From Cryptomeria japonica (Eukaryota > Streptophyta > Pinopsida > Cupressales > Cupressaceae), in the NCBI RefSeq assembly GCF_030272615.1, contig NC_081408.1:618632476-618696475 (forward strand): DNA of 64,000 nt. Reading direction: 5' to 3'. The notes under the pieces were generated by a model. The model ran no database searches, was not told the DNA's origin, and saw nothing but the letters and a program-made list of their open reading frames with translations. Within the stretch, counting starts at the first letter, position 1, and every line of letters starts with the position of its first letter. Of the stretch, positions 34,097 through 44,959 are shown one piece after another. The position numbers and the translations under genes are program-made.

Positions 34097-36621
34097 TGAA
34101 AAACATAAATGGACAATGAGAGGGGGGTGAATCAACATATTTCAAAACTTTTAAGTTCAATGTGCAAATTTTAAGGATGTAATATAAACATAGACACACA
34201 CAGACAAGAGCACATCAAATAACACCAAATGTTCAAGGAAAACCTAATGTGGGAAAAACCTTAGTGAGAATAGCTATTGGAGTGTAATGCTCTAGTCCAA
34301 ATTCCCAGTAAATAATAGTTTCCAATGTTTAGGGCACCAACCCAAGGAGAACCAACCCCTAATTTTATGAGCACCTACCCCTGAAACTTGAGGGCACCAA
34401 CCCAAGGAGAAACAATCCCTAATTTTATGAGAACCTACTCAAAGGAGCACGTACCCCTGCTCTAAGAATCCACTCATAGATTTACAATGATTGATCAAGT
34501 TTTCAATACAAATGATAAAGCCTTGTTACAAATGAGTTTTGTAACATTTACGAATTTCTCATGGCATAAAACTTCCTTTCTCGACCTGTTGAAAGTTTTC
34601 TTTGTTTCTCCTCCTTCCTCTGGTTATGTTCTTCTCTCTGCTACAACATTACACTTCAGAATACTATGTTCTTACTTTGTTTTTGTAGTTGCAACAACAC
34701 ACTATCTCTCTCTCAAAAACAACACTTTTTTTTAACTTCACCACAACAACAACACCACGCATCAACACTACTACTTACAAATTTTTCATCGAATCATAGA
34801 GATATCTTTTTTTCCACCTTAGTTACTGTCTCATTAGCCACACCTAGTAATGTAGAGCCACATTTACACCTAGTGCTTGATTGGATTGACTATTTACTCA
34901 TAGGATTTTTTTCTACAACAATCTTGAATATTTTTATTCAATTCGTTTGTCTTGGAGATCTGCAACTCTAGAAATTTTATCTTTTGTCTTGAATGTGATC
35001 TCATACTTGTTATCTATAGTAAATGCATCATTTCTATCTTCAAATCATTCTCTGTACATAGATTACTAAACTTAGTAATATCAATATGCTCTTCAAGGAT
35101 ATGGTCTACAATAGATTGGATTTCCCTCCTTGAATCGACTAACTCCATTGAATGATCATGCTTTGTTTTCTTCTTCTTGGTCTATGTATTGTTCACCTTC
35201 TGCACTAGGTTGCTATTTTAAGAAAAAATGATCTACGCAATAGATCTGATCCAACCACTATTGATCAACTTGAGCCCATCAACAAACTGCAACTAGTTTG
35301 CCATTAATGCGTCCTTCGTCCTCTGTCGACTTATGCTGAAAAGATGAACAACAACTTCTATCATCATTGACTTCTGCATATCGGATTCATCTTTTGTCCA
35401 CCAAGGATCTTCATGTCTTCATCTCCTTTGTCCAAATCATTGGATCAAATTCGGTGTGTCGATATGTAGATCAATTCGCCTATTGGCATGCAGACATGTT
35501 CTTATTCAGTGTCCAAGTCACTTGCTCAAACCTGGTCAACTACCCATGTAGACCTCTAAGTTCATCGACTTGCAGGCATGGTAGCAAAGTCAATCACAAT
35601 CTTCAAATATTTCAACAAAATACCCTTTCATCATTTTGATAGGTATCCTCTAATTTTCTCCATACATGCCGCGTTGTTCAGTCAAGATTGGTCAACGCCC
35701 AGGTGGACTATCGGGTTCTTCATACTATGGCTAATCTTTGTGTTATACGCCTCACAGGATAAGGATTCTCCCTTTTTGTCTTCACTTGATCTTATCCCAT
35801 GTCATATTCCTTTACATTGTTTCACCTCACTGGATAAGGTTCTGAGCATGTCTAAGGACCATGCAAGATAAGATTTGTCTTCCCTTGATAAGCAGCTTGT
35901 TATCCCATGAACCTTTCCTTATCCCCACGAAGATGTGCGAGATAAGGAAACCTTTCTTTTTCCTTTGTAGCCTTATCTCGCAACAATGTTCTTACTATTG
36001 TGAACCCTCGTGGATAAGGATTTCCTTTGTATCCTTTTCTTTACTTTGTTATCCCTCGTGAACCTTGTCTAGCCTCTTTCTTTGTGCGGGATAAGGGAAT
36101 CTCCAATTTTCCCTTTAGTTTCTTATCCCACGTGACTTTTGTTAGTCACTTTTGACACTATGGGATAAGAGAGAGCATCTCTCCACTTTGACCTCCTTAG
36201 ACTATTGTTATCTCGTAAGGTTATCCTACCTTGTATAACATGCCACAAAATAAGATGAGCAGCATAACCTTTGTATTATTGACATCCCAATAGACCAACA
36301 TGACTAACCCATCGTGTTATTGACATTTGTAGTCACATTTTGTAGCTTTGTAGATAGTGATAACCTACGTGTTATTACCAACTACATCTAGCTTTTTCTA
36401 AGTTAGACCAGATTTCACTATTCATTTCCAACACAATTGCATGTGTCTTCCTTGTCCATTTTCATACCCCAACAACACACTTCATGCATTTCTCTTGTAT
36501 CTTCTTGTGCATATAACAACACTTTTGCCATCCTATCAATTTTAACTCTCCATTGCATCTTGTCTGATCTCTCCATTGCATCTTCTCAATCATTGACATC
36601 AATGACAGTCTAATGCCAACA
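34097..36621 (-). repeat. 3' LTR of element E, about 2.5 kb
   Basis: Starts TGTTGGCATTAGAC on the minus strand at 36621, directly after the polypurine tract, and ends near TTTTTCACA at 34097. The length is large for copia, and 34800-35700 could hold an unrecognised insertion. The U3 part contains the GATAAG array; the U5 end contains the TTCACCCCCCTCTC-type motif. Confidence 0.7.
35758..36169 (-). promoter_or_regulatory. Cluster of twelve GATAAG motifs in the LTR U3
   Basis: Exact GATAAG or CTTATC occurs at about 35758, 35791, 35833, 35867, 35887, 35928, 35941, 35972, 36013, 36090, 36122 and 36164, with further TTATCC variants between. Many form inverted pairs; TGCGAGATAAGG (35936-35947) and CCTTATCTCGCA (35971-35982) are a perfect 12-bp inverted repeat. 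GATAAG is the plant I-box, bound by GATA and MYB-type factors in light-regulated promoters. Its place 450-860 bp into the LTR fits an enhancer; function is inferred. Confidence 0.6.
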
Positions 36622-36976
36622 ATCTCCCCCTTTGGTATTGATGCCAACACAATTTCTTCTCTCCCACCTTTAAAACAATGGCAAAGGGTGTTGCAACCAA
36701 ATGTCAACTGTGCATGCACACCCCCTTCGATTTTTTATGTTAATGAATGGAACTTCCAATTTCGATCATGACACATTTGCAATACATTAGAAATTTCCTT
36801 TACAACTACTTGACCTTTGCTTCCTATAGCTAGATGAACCATTATTACAATATAATAATTAGTTCCAATACTTCTTACAAAAATGCAAATCTCCCCTTGA
36901 GACTGTACATGAGGTTCAAGACAGTAAGTGTAGAAACAATATGCTCCCCCTAAACTATGGATCTCAAATAAATGCT

Positions 36977-37983
36977 TTAAGTGCAGAAGGAGGGTGAGAC
37001 AACACCCAATTTTTGTCTCAAGTACTCAAAGCTATCTTTGGGCAGTGTCTTAGTTAAGATATCAACTACTTGTTCACTAGTGCACACATACTCAACTTTT
37101 ACCTCTTTCTCTACAACATTTTCCTTGAGAAAATGATACTTGATGGCAATGTGCTTTGTCCTAGAATGCATGACAGGGTTCTTTGATATATCTATAGCAC
37201 TTGAATTGTCACACATAATAGCAATAGGATCTTAAAATGATACCTAAATGTCTTTTAAGGTCTGTTTCATCCACAAAACCTATGAGCAACATGTGGCAGA
37301 TGCAATATACTCAACTTCAATAGTTGATAGTGAAATTAACTCTTGCTTCTTGCTATGCTATGACACCAATCTATCTCCAAGGAAGAAATCTCCACCACTA
37401 GTTGTCTTTCTAACATCTACACATCCTACCTAATTAGCATCAATATAGGCTTGCAAAGTGAAATCTCTTTTCTTTAAATACCATAAGCCATAAGTAAGTG
37501 TTCCTTGCAGATACTTGAAGATTCTTCTAACTACATTCACATAAGATTTCTTTGGAGCAGCTTGAAATCTTGCTACCATGCACACAACTTGAACAATATC
37601 AGACCTTGAAGCTGTAAGACACAATAGGCTTCCAATCATGGATCTATACAAGATCTGATCCATACTAGGTGACTCATCATCTTTGCTCAACTTGCATCTT
37701 GTCAACAAGGGGGTACTAACTGGTTTGTTGTCCTCCATTTGAAATTTCTTCAACATGTATTTAGCATACTTGGTTTGAGAAATGAATATGCCCTTATTTC
37801 ATTGTGATATTTTCAAACCAAGAAAATGTGATAATTCTCCAAGCATGGACATTTCAAACTATAACTGCATCTTATCAGCAAATTCTTTGCATAGAACATC
37901 TTTGTTACCTCTAAAGATGATGTCATCTACATATACCACTACTATGATCATGTGCTCTCTATCTACCTTGATATATAAATTGT
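36977..37983 (-). pseudogene. Element E: RT C-terminal part and RNase H
   Basis: Minus strand: RT active-site region IIVVVYVDDIIF near 37930, then YAKYMLKKFQMEDNKPVSTP, LYRSMIGSLLCLTASRSDI, VARFQAAPKKSYVNVVRRI and the RNase H blocks LQAYIDAN, CDNSSAIDISKNPV, HSRTKHIAIKYHFL and VDILTKTLPKD, ending at a stop at 36977. These are standard copia RT-RNase H signatures. Stops occur after YIDAN and elsewhere. The reading frame continues across the hAT insertion when one copy of its duplication is removed. Confidence 0.9.
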
Positions 37984-37991
37984 TGTCAGCC

Positions 37992-38803
37992 AGTGATAAC
38001 TTTAAGAGACCCCCTCTCAAAAAATTGTATGGTTTATTTTTTTTAACTTATAATTATTTTAATTGGCAAATCTTTCCTTTTTTTAAAGAAAAATATTTAT
38101 TTATTGGCAAAAAAATTTTATATCAATTTTTTGGGTAGAATATATTGGTGAATCTTGGAAAATAATAAGAGTATGCATTGATTACTATTGCAAATCCTTT
38201 CATTTTAAAAAATAGTTTTTATAGAAAAGTAAAGGCATGAAGGTGGAAATCATTAATGAGTTTAAGGGGTAGAATCTATTTTATTCAAATTCTACCATTA
38301 ACTTAAAACAATCTAATAGCCCTCTTTGTATTTTGTGAGATAAAATGTACAAACATTTTGTAATACTCATGGGGATAAAAAGTGCTTTTAGATGATTGAT
38401 TTTTATTGAGGCCATTACAACTTGTAGCTACAATTTACCTCATAGAATACAATGAAGATCATTAGATTATATTTTAAATTAATGGTGGCAACTAAAGATA
38501 GTTGATATAAACCTAAAGTAACTAATAATTATGATATTTTGTTGGTGAATTAATTTAGATTTCTATAATAAATTATTAAATGTTGGCAAATATGATCCAA
38601 TCATGCAACGAATATTGTGGCAAATATTTTTGTTAAAAAAAAAGAAAAAAAAATCTCTGGTGATTTAAATAACACTAATTTTTTATTTTTTTTAAATGTG
38701 ACGATTTGGGTCACCTCAAAAGCTGAACTTATTAGCCAAATCTTGATTCCCAAAATTTAAAAAATAGCCAATTGGTGAATATTAGCCACTAAAATTTTCA
38801 CTA
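37992..38803. mobile_element. Non-autonomous hAT-type DNA transposon, 812 bp
   Basis: An 8-bp target duplication TTGTCAGC (37984-37991 and 38804-38811) flanks a block with imperfect inverted ends, CAGTGATAAC against TAGTGAAAAT. Eight-base duplications and (C/T)A(A/G)NG ends are hallmarks of the hAT superfamily. No transposase is encoded. Removing the element and one duplication copy restores RT coding through GNADNNLYIKVDR of element E, which proves the insertion. Confidence 0.88.
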
Positions 38804-38811
38804 TTGTCAGC

Positions 38812-39400
38812 ATTTCCTTTTCTAAAGCCTTGTTGATGGAGATACTTATCCAACCCAGAATACCATGCTCTAGGTTCCTGGTTTACACCATATAATGATT
38901 TCTTTAATCTCCAAAAATGGTGTCATCTTCATGCAGTTGAAACCCTTCAAGTTTCTTTAGATACACGTCTTCTTCTATATTGCCATTCAAAAATGCAGAT
39001 TTGACATTAATTTGATATACTCTATATCCTTTATATGCTGAGAATACCAAGAACATCTTTATAGCTTCAAGTCTTGCAACTTGTGCAAATGTCTCTTCAA
39101 AATCTATGTCGTCTACCTGAGCATGTCCCTTCCACACAAGCCTTGCTTTATTCCTTATCACTTTCCCTTCCTCATTCATCTTGTTCATGTAGACCCATTT
39201 AGTCCCAATGACATTCTTATCTGTTGGGCTACAAACCAATTCCCATGTTTTGTTCTTTTTTGTCTGTCACAACTCTTCTTCCATAGCTCTTATGGACTTC
39301 TCTCTCTTGTTGTCCTCATCATATATTTTGGGTTCCATCTCAGTCATGAGGTAGAAGTTTACTTTTTTAGTGTTCCTTGCTTTCCTTCTACTTTGTACAC
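38812..39400 (-). pseudogene. Element E: RT N-terminal part
   Basis: Minus strand: ELVCSPTDKNVIGTKWVY, MNKMNEEGKVIRNKARLVWKGH, DFEETFAQVARLEAIKMFL, YQINVKSAFLNGNIEEDVYL (usually YQMDVKSAFLNG; the first RT aspartate is Asn), then the HEDDT block and, after a frame break, KKSLYG and WYSG. It joins the 37983 segment across the hAT element. Upstream text near 39300 resembles the linker before RT. Confidence 0.85.
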
Positions 39401-39443
39401 CATCATTCTTGTTGCCAATAATCTAATCCTCAGGGTGATTCAT

Positions 39444-40340
39444 TTACACATATATATTTGGGGCTTTTTTATGTGCTTCTTCTTCATGTTCACTCTTAGA
39501 TTGATCTTCATCTTCAACATATGGTTCTTCAATTTGAGTAATTGAGTTTTTCCTTCCTTTGTGCATATCTTCATCTACTTTTACATGTACACTCTCAATT
39601 ACTTTCTTTAGTCTTTTGTTGAAACACTTGTAGGCCTTTCTATGAGTAGAGTATCCTAAAAAGATACCTCCATCACTTCGTGACTCAAAAATTCCTAATC
39701 CATCTTCATCTCTTTTGATGAAGCACTTGCTACCAAACACCTTGAAATACTTGAAGTTGATGGTTTCCTATCATACCATAACTCATAAGGTGTCATTCTG
39801 TTGTTTACTCTAACTAACTCTATTTAAGGTGTATACATTAGTGGGGAGTGCCTCTTTCCAATAAACATTAGGCATATTTGCTTCATTTAACATTGTCCTT
39901 TCCATCTCCTTAAATGTTTTGTTCTTCCTTTCCATAATACCATTTTGTTGTGGTGGCCTAGGGGTTGAATATTGTCTTCTGATTCTGTGTCTCTCACAGT
40001 AGTCTTCAAATTCATTTGATGTGAACTCACCTCCATGGTCCGATCTTAGACATTTCAGCTTGCATCCACTTTCCTTCTCAACTATTTTTCTAAATATAAT
40101 GAATCTTGCATAGGATTGAGACTTGTCTTGCAGGAAGGTGACCCATGCCATCCTAGAGAAATTATCTCTGAGAAGCATGAAGTATATTTCTCCATTTAGG
40201 GCTCTTTTTCTTGTAGGCCCACATAAATTAGTATGCACAAGCTCTAAAGGCATTGTAGTTGAGTACTCATTTGTTTTGAAACTCTCTTTAGTTTTTTTTC
40301 CTCTTTGACACTCATCACAAAAAGTCCTAGTTGGTTTCAT
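39444..40340 (-). pseudogene. Element E: integrase and linker
   Basis: The 40340-39810 frame holds the copia integrase core: CDECQRGKKTKESF (end of the zinc-binding HHCC domain), LVHTNLCGPT, FMLLRDNFSRMAWVTFL (first catalytic Asp), LRSDHGGEFTSNEFEDYC (second Asp), RRQYSTPRPPQQNGIMERKN (catalytic Glu). After a frameshift near 39800, 39740-39444 carries the usual VFGSKCFIKRDED and SRSDGGIFLGYSTHRKAYKC block. All three catalytic acids are present, so decay is mild here. Confidence 0.9.
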
Positions 40341-40457
40341 AATCTAAGGTGTGGTCCTAACATACCCTCTCTTTCTTACTTTAACAAGATTATCAAAATT
40401 GATGTGACCTAGTCTTCTATGTCATAACCAACTCTCATCAAATTGGCCCATCATACA

Positions 40458-40990
40458 TTAAGACTCAAAGAATTCCTTAAGATTATATACATTGCCATCT
40501 GTCCTTTTTACTTTAGCAACAATCTGTCCATTTCTTTCTTTTCTAATTTGACATCCTTTTGAATCAAACATAAACTTATATCCCTTGTCACACATTTGAC
40601 TCACACTTAGCATATTGTTCTTAAGACCTTCCACATAGTATACATCATGTGCTTTCAGTTTACCATCAATACTAAGAGTATCTTTGCCTTTTATTTTGAT
40701 TGATGAGTTATCTCCAAACCTCACTGAACCACCATTCATGTGATTGGAACAACCACTATCTACTACCCACAAGGTTTTCCTTTCAACATGTATGGTAGTT
40801 TGAATAATCAAACTTGACTTATCCTTATATTTATCCTTTTCTTCCCAAACTTGTTTAGTTTCTTTCTTCTTTTCCATTGTTCCATTATGTTCTAGTTTTG
40901 CATTAGGTTCAGATGTTGACACTGTCTTCTTTTGCTTAGCTATACTAAGATTACAATATTTCTCAATGTGCTCCAAGTCTTGACAATGAT
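40458..40990 (-). pseudogene. Element E: truncated zinc knuckle and protease
   Basis: The frame opens in the middle of a Gag zinc knuckle (HCQDLEHIEKYC; the first Cys is lost at the junction). It continues through a basic linker, then the protease block LWVVDSGCSNHMNG with an intact DSG active site, VRFGDNSSIKIKG, VYYVEGLKNNMLSVSQMCDKGY, to a stop at 40458. Copia protease cleaves the polyprotein. The upstream gag is deleted. Confidence 0.88.
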
Positions 40991-40997
40991 AGTATCA

Positions 40998-41605
40998 TGT
41001 ATGTATGGCTGCCAGATATCAGGCTAATCTGAAAGAGTCATGTCACTGTTGTTAAGAGGATATCTAGATACGTGAAGGGAAGTATGGATTACGGTTTGTG
41101 GTATCCGAGGAATGATGATTTTATGTTATGTGCCTATATTGATGTTGATTGGGCTAGTGATATTGATGACCGAGAGAGCAATATCGGTGGAGCATTATTT
41201 TTGGGAAAGAAGTTGGTTTCATGGGAAAGTAAGAAACAAGGATTAGTGTCCTCATCTACTACTCAAGATGAGTACATTGTTGCTACTAGTAATTGCACTC
41301 AGGTAGTTTGGATGAAGCAAATGTTGAAAGATATTAGAGTTATTTATGATGAGCCTACTGTCATTTATTATGATAATTCTAGTGCTATCAACATGTTAAA
41401 GAAACCAGTACAACATTCAAAGACTAAGCATATATCAACCAAATATCATTACTTGAGAGAACAAGTCAATGAAGAGAAGATGAAGCTGGAGTATGTATCT
41501 ACAAATGAACAAATAGTTGATATTTTCACTAAGATTTTGCCTACAGATATATTTGTCTATTTGAGAGACAAGTTAGGGGTATCCGCCCCTTGTGATGAGA
41601 ACTAG
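40998..41605 (+). pseudogene. Element A: RNase H domain, 3' end of pol
   Basis: After the E junction the plus strand resumes with VCMAARYQANLKES, a one-base frameshift, and then an open frame 41072-41605. This carries GSMDYGLWYPRNDDFMLCAYIDVDWAS, SWESKKQGLVSSSTTQDEY and YYDNSSAINMLKKPVQHSKT, with IVDIFTKILPTD at the end. The three RNase H acids (Asp in YIDVD, Glu in QDEY, Asp in YYDNS) are present. It is the only RNase H copy of A, since the tandem duplication upstream stops before it. Confidence 0.9.
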
Positions 41606-41930
41606 ATGCATTGAGTTGCATTGATTCGGTGGATTTCAGAGCCTTATCTTCTTATCTGGATTGGTGAGATGGTGTTGCTCCTCTGCTAGAGTAGTTTGTT
41701 GGCTTGGTTGTGTATTTCAAGGAGAGAGAGATTCATGTTTCTATTTTTGGAGAAAGAGTATGGTTTTCTATTTTGAGATCTTTGGCATTATTTTCAAAGA
41801 GGGAGAGACATCATGTGAAAAACTATTGTATCTATCTTGATCTTAGGGGGAGTTTTCTAGTGATATCTTCTTTCTTTGCATTGATTACTTTTCACATTCA
41901 TATGTTGTCACCAATGCGAAAGGGGGAGAT

Positions 41931-43177
41931 TGTTGGATATGGTTGGTCATTGTTTTTGCTAGGATATATTGTTTTCATTAATGTCAACATATTCTTGTGA
42001 TTCATTCTAGTGTGATTGGAAAGATTTTCTGATCCAATTTTGTAGTTTGGTTTTGTTGATCAATGTTTTACAGATTCCAGTATTTCCTTTGGAATATTCT
42101 GGTGTGATCAGATCTTGTGCTGAGACTTTGGGATATTGTATGGGATGATCTTGTGTATCTTAATTTCAGATGGTTCATGATTTGGTTCTCCGCATGTTTC
42201 TTCGTGACATTTGTTGATTGGTTGTGTTTTTGAGCTTACAGACGTTCACAGATGAAGATTTGAAAAGTGGTGTTGGTGCAACTATTTTGGATGATTCGAA
42301 TGTGCTTTTTTGTGTTTCCTAGTTGTGTCCTATTTGTTTTGGTGATCCGTATTGATCATTGTGCAATTTTTTGGTGATTTTAATGAATCGGTGATGATTT
42401 TTTGTGTTATGCGATATTTCTGGTGTAGCGTCTTACGGTTGATCTTGGTGTGATTTTTGGTCGATTAGATCATTTGGGAATTTGATTTAGGTCCATGTAA
42501 AGCTATGTAAATCTGTATATTGGTCTGGTGGTCGATCTTTGTATCATGTGATATAATTTTATAATTGTGAGTTGAGGGTTAGGTTTTAGCCGACCTTGTT
42601 ATCAAGGTTGATGATTTGTATATATAGGTGATATATTCTTGCAATTTGGGTATCGATGTTGTGTTTGCATTATCAAAGAGAGGTGTGTGTGCAAACAAGT
42701 ATTCTTCAATGAAGTGTTGTGGAGAGATTAGTGTTGCAGGGTAGACATCTATACTTAACCAGAACTATAATCAGGCATTTGGAGATGTTATTCCTTTAGT
42801 TCATTTCTTCTAGGTTGTTGTCTAAATCATATTGTAAGTCAGTGAGAATTCCCTGAGGGTTGTAGCCTTCCAGGCAAATATATTTGAGCAGTGAACTCTA
42901 GGTAGTGTGCTTGAATGGCTGTGAATTCCCCATTGTAATATTTTCACTTACTACTATAGAGTATCATCTTATTGTGGGTAGGTTCCCATCGCGATTTTTC
43001 CCTTAACCGGGCTTTCCACGTCAAATTTTTTTTGTTGTGTGTTGTTATTTCAATTTGCCTATCTATCTTGTTGCTGCAGTTTGTTAGATATGTTTTTGTT
43101 GGTTAAGTTTGTTGTTTCGGTGAAGACTGATTCACCTATCCCCCCCTCTCAATCTTCCTTCTTGATTGTTGTTAACA
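41931..43177 (+). repeat. 3' LTR of element A, 1,247 bp
   Basis: Starts TGTTGGATATGG immediately after the polypurine tract GCGAAAGGGGGAGAT (41916-41930) and ends GTTAACA. It matches both parts of the 5' LTR and contains ATCGCGATTTTTCCC and a CCCCCCTCTCAATCTTC stretch near its end. Confidence 0.92.
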
Positions 43178-44959
43178 CTTTTATCCTTTTATCATGTTCA
43201 ATCCACATCAAAAATCTATGGTGTTTAGTGTTTATGTTTATCTATGAGTTATTCATATGTTTATGGATTCTAAAACTATGATGTCACTTTTGGGGCATGA
43301 TCTATGTGAGAGTGTGTGGAGTGCAATTATGTCTTTTTGGGGGTAGTGATTGGTGTAATGATGTATTGTCTCTAGTATAGTATTGTCTATTTTAACATCA
43401 AAATGTATAGTTTATTGTATTTATCAATTAAATAAAAATTTAAATATAATGCCTTTTTTTAATTAATTAATAAATACAATCAAATATTGATGTCTAGCTA
43501 ATTTTGTTGGCAGTTGTTGTCATTGATGACTTAGTGTTGTCATTGATGTCAAACCTGAGTTTGTGTATTGATGAGCTTGGCATTGTTAGATTATGTCATG
43601 TCATACTCAGTGTTGTGATTGTCATTGATTATTATTATTGGCTTAGTGTTAAGGAAGATATTGGAGATTGTTGTTAGTATAGTTATAGTCAACTCTTTGT
43701 TGGCGATTCTACATGTTACTGATGATTGGTGTTGCAGATTGCGATCATTGATGTATTATGCTATTGAATTCCTTTGTTGTGGGTTTCCACCTTCTTGGTA
43801 TTCATGTCTACACATATTATGTTGTGGTGATGCTCCTAATATATTGGAAAAATAGTGGCAATGATGGTGCTCATGATTAATTGGAGAGATGTGAATTAGA
43901 GATATTAAGATGAGGATAGAAGCATGATGATGAAGTGATATTTTTCAAATGATCTTGTGCATACAAAAAGTTGTTTTAGTGTCTCCTTTATTACTCTTGA
44001 GAAAAAAAAATATTGTTATGGTGCCTAGAAGTTGATTAAGAGTAATATAGCAAAGGAAGTGTTTTGAAGATAGTTTGGAAGAATGCTTTGCATTCCTCCA
44101 CATGTGCAGATATGGTCTTGTATTTTTGGATATGATGTCTATTCTCTATGGATTTTGCACTCTTATCATTTCAAGTCCTTGGTGTTGGAGCTGATGTTTC
44201 TGGTGATGGTATTAGATTGGTAATGTGTTGATTGGTTAGGACTGGTCTAGTGAATGCTTCACATTGATGTCCCTATTCCTACAACTTAGAGGACATGATT
44301 ATAATTTTTGTGCAATGTCTTAATTCAGATTTCAGGTGATGAATTTTTGGAAGTGTGTTTGTTAATTTTTATCCCATAACTCTATTTTCTAACACTTTAG
44401 TAATGAAGAAATATGTGTCAGTTTGGTTCCTTGTCAGCTTGATTTGGCTTGAGATTATGGAAGATGTAAATGAGGATGTTGTTAAGGATTCATGGAATGC
44501 CTCTATGAGGTTTTCATGATTTTAGATGGTCTTTTTGGTGTCACGTTTGGTTTGGTGTTAGTTTTTAAAGGTAATTTGTAGGTATCTAGCCAATAGAGTT
44601 CGTTCTCTTACTTGTAGTGCATCTTTCAGCGTCTTTTCTAGGAAGACATGTTGAGTTGCATTCATGTCCTACTATGGCTTGTGGGGGTCCACATTGTGAG
44701 AATTAATTAGGAGAAAGTGTCTTTGGGTTGACTATTTATGTGCTACATGTTTTGCCTACACATTACCGTATTGCTGACCTTGGATGATGTGCATAGCATG
44801 TGTGTTGTTTGCTATGAAATTTAATGACAAAGTGACTAATGCTAAACAATGTAAGGGATCCAATATCCTACTAACTAAGAATAGTGAAAAATTAATGACT
44901 ATGTGAACTTCCTTCCATGCAAAATAGGAATCAAATACTTAGGTAATTGATAGTGGACA
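43178..44959. other. Flank of element A; no gene seen
   Basis: 43350-43490 resembles 13228-13370. A TGTTGGCAGTTGTTGTCATTG stretch at about 43507 looks like the start of a copia LTR and could belong to remnant F downstream, but no end could be found. The small plus-strand ORFs here match nothing I know. Confidence 0.4.

Larger units (their letters stand above)
26388..34755 (+). repeat. 4.2-kb tandem duplication (LTR end, gag-pol, E fragment)
   Basis: Unit 1 (about 26388-30587) and unit 2 (about 30602-34755) have the same order: last part of A's LTR, gag, protease, integrase, RT up to FVDDM, then the same segment of element E. Both units are cut at the same RT codon by the same E sequence, so E had inserted before the duplication. 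They also share premature stops. The junction at 30585-30602 carries a short extra ACCGTGGTTTTTCCC, a motif from A's LTR, suggesting a microhomology-mediated event. Confidence 0.85.
34097..40994 (-). mobile_element. Ty1/copia element E, 5'-truncated, inside element A
   Basis: In minus orientation: truncated gag zinc knuckle and protease (40990-40458), integrase (40340-39810), RT (about 39400-37430), RNase H (to 36977), polypurine tract (CAAAGGGGGAGAT, 36622-36634), 3' LTR (36621-34097). The 5' LTR and most of gag are missing. At 40994 the sequence jumps straight into A's RNase H on the opposite strand, and about 120 codons of A's RT are gone at the same place. So the right side was lost by a deletion that removed DNA of both elements. 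Confidence 0.85.
15431..43177 (+). mobile_element. Ty1/copia element A (heavily nested host element)
   Basis: The 5' LTR starts TGTTGGATATGG at 15431, and the 3' LTR ends GTTAACA at 43177. Flanks CTTAT (15426-15430) and CTTTT (43178-43182) fit a 5-bp target duplication with one mismatch. Between the LTRs, in copia order on the plus strand, are gag, protease, integrase, RT (26672 onward) and RNase H (ending 41605), then the polypurine tract AAAGGGGGAGA just before 41931. Without insertions and the internal duplication it would be a normal copia element of roughly 6 kb. It now contains element B in its 5' LTR, a 4.2-kb tandem duplication of LTR, gag and pol, element E in RT, and a deletion of the RT-RNase H junction. 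Confidence 0.85.
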
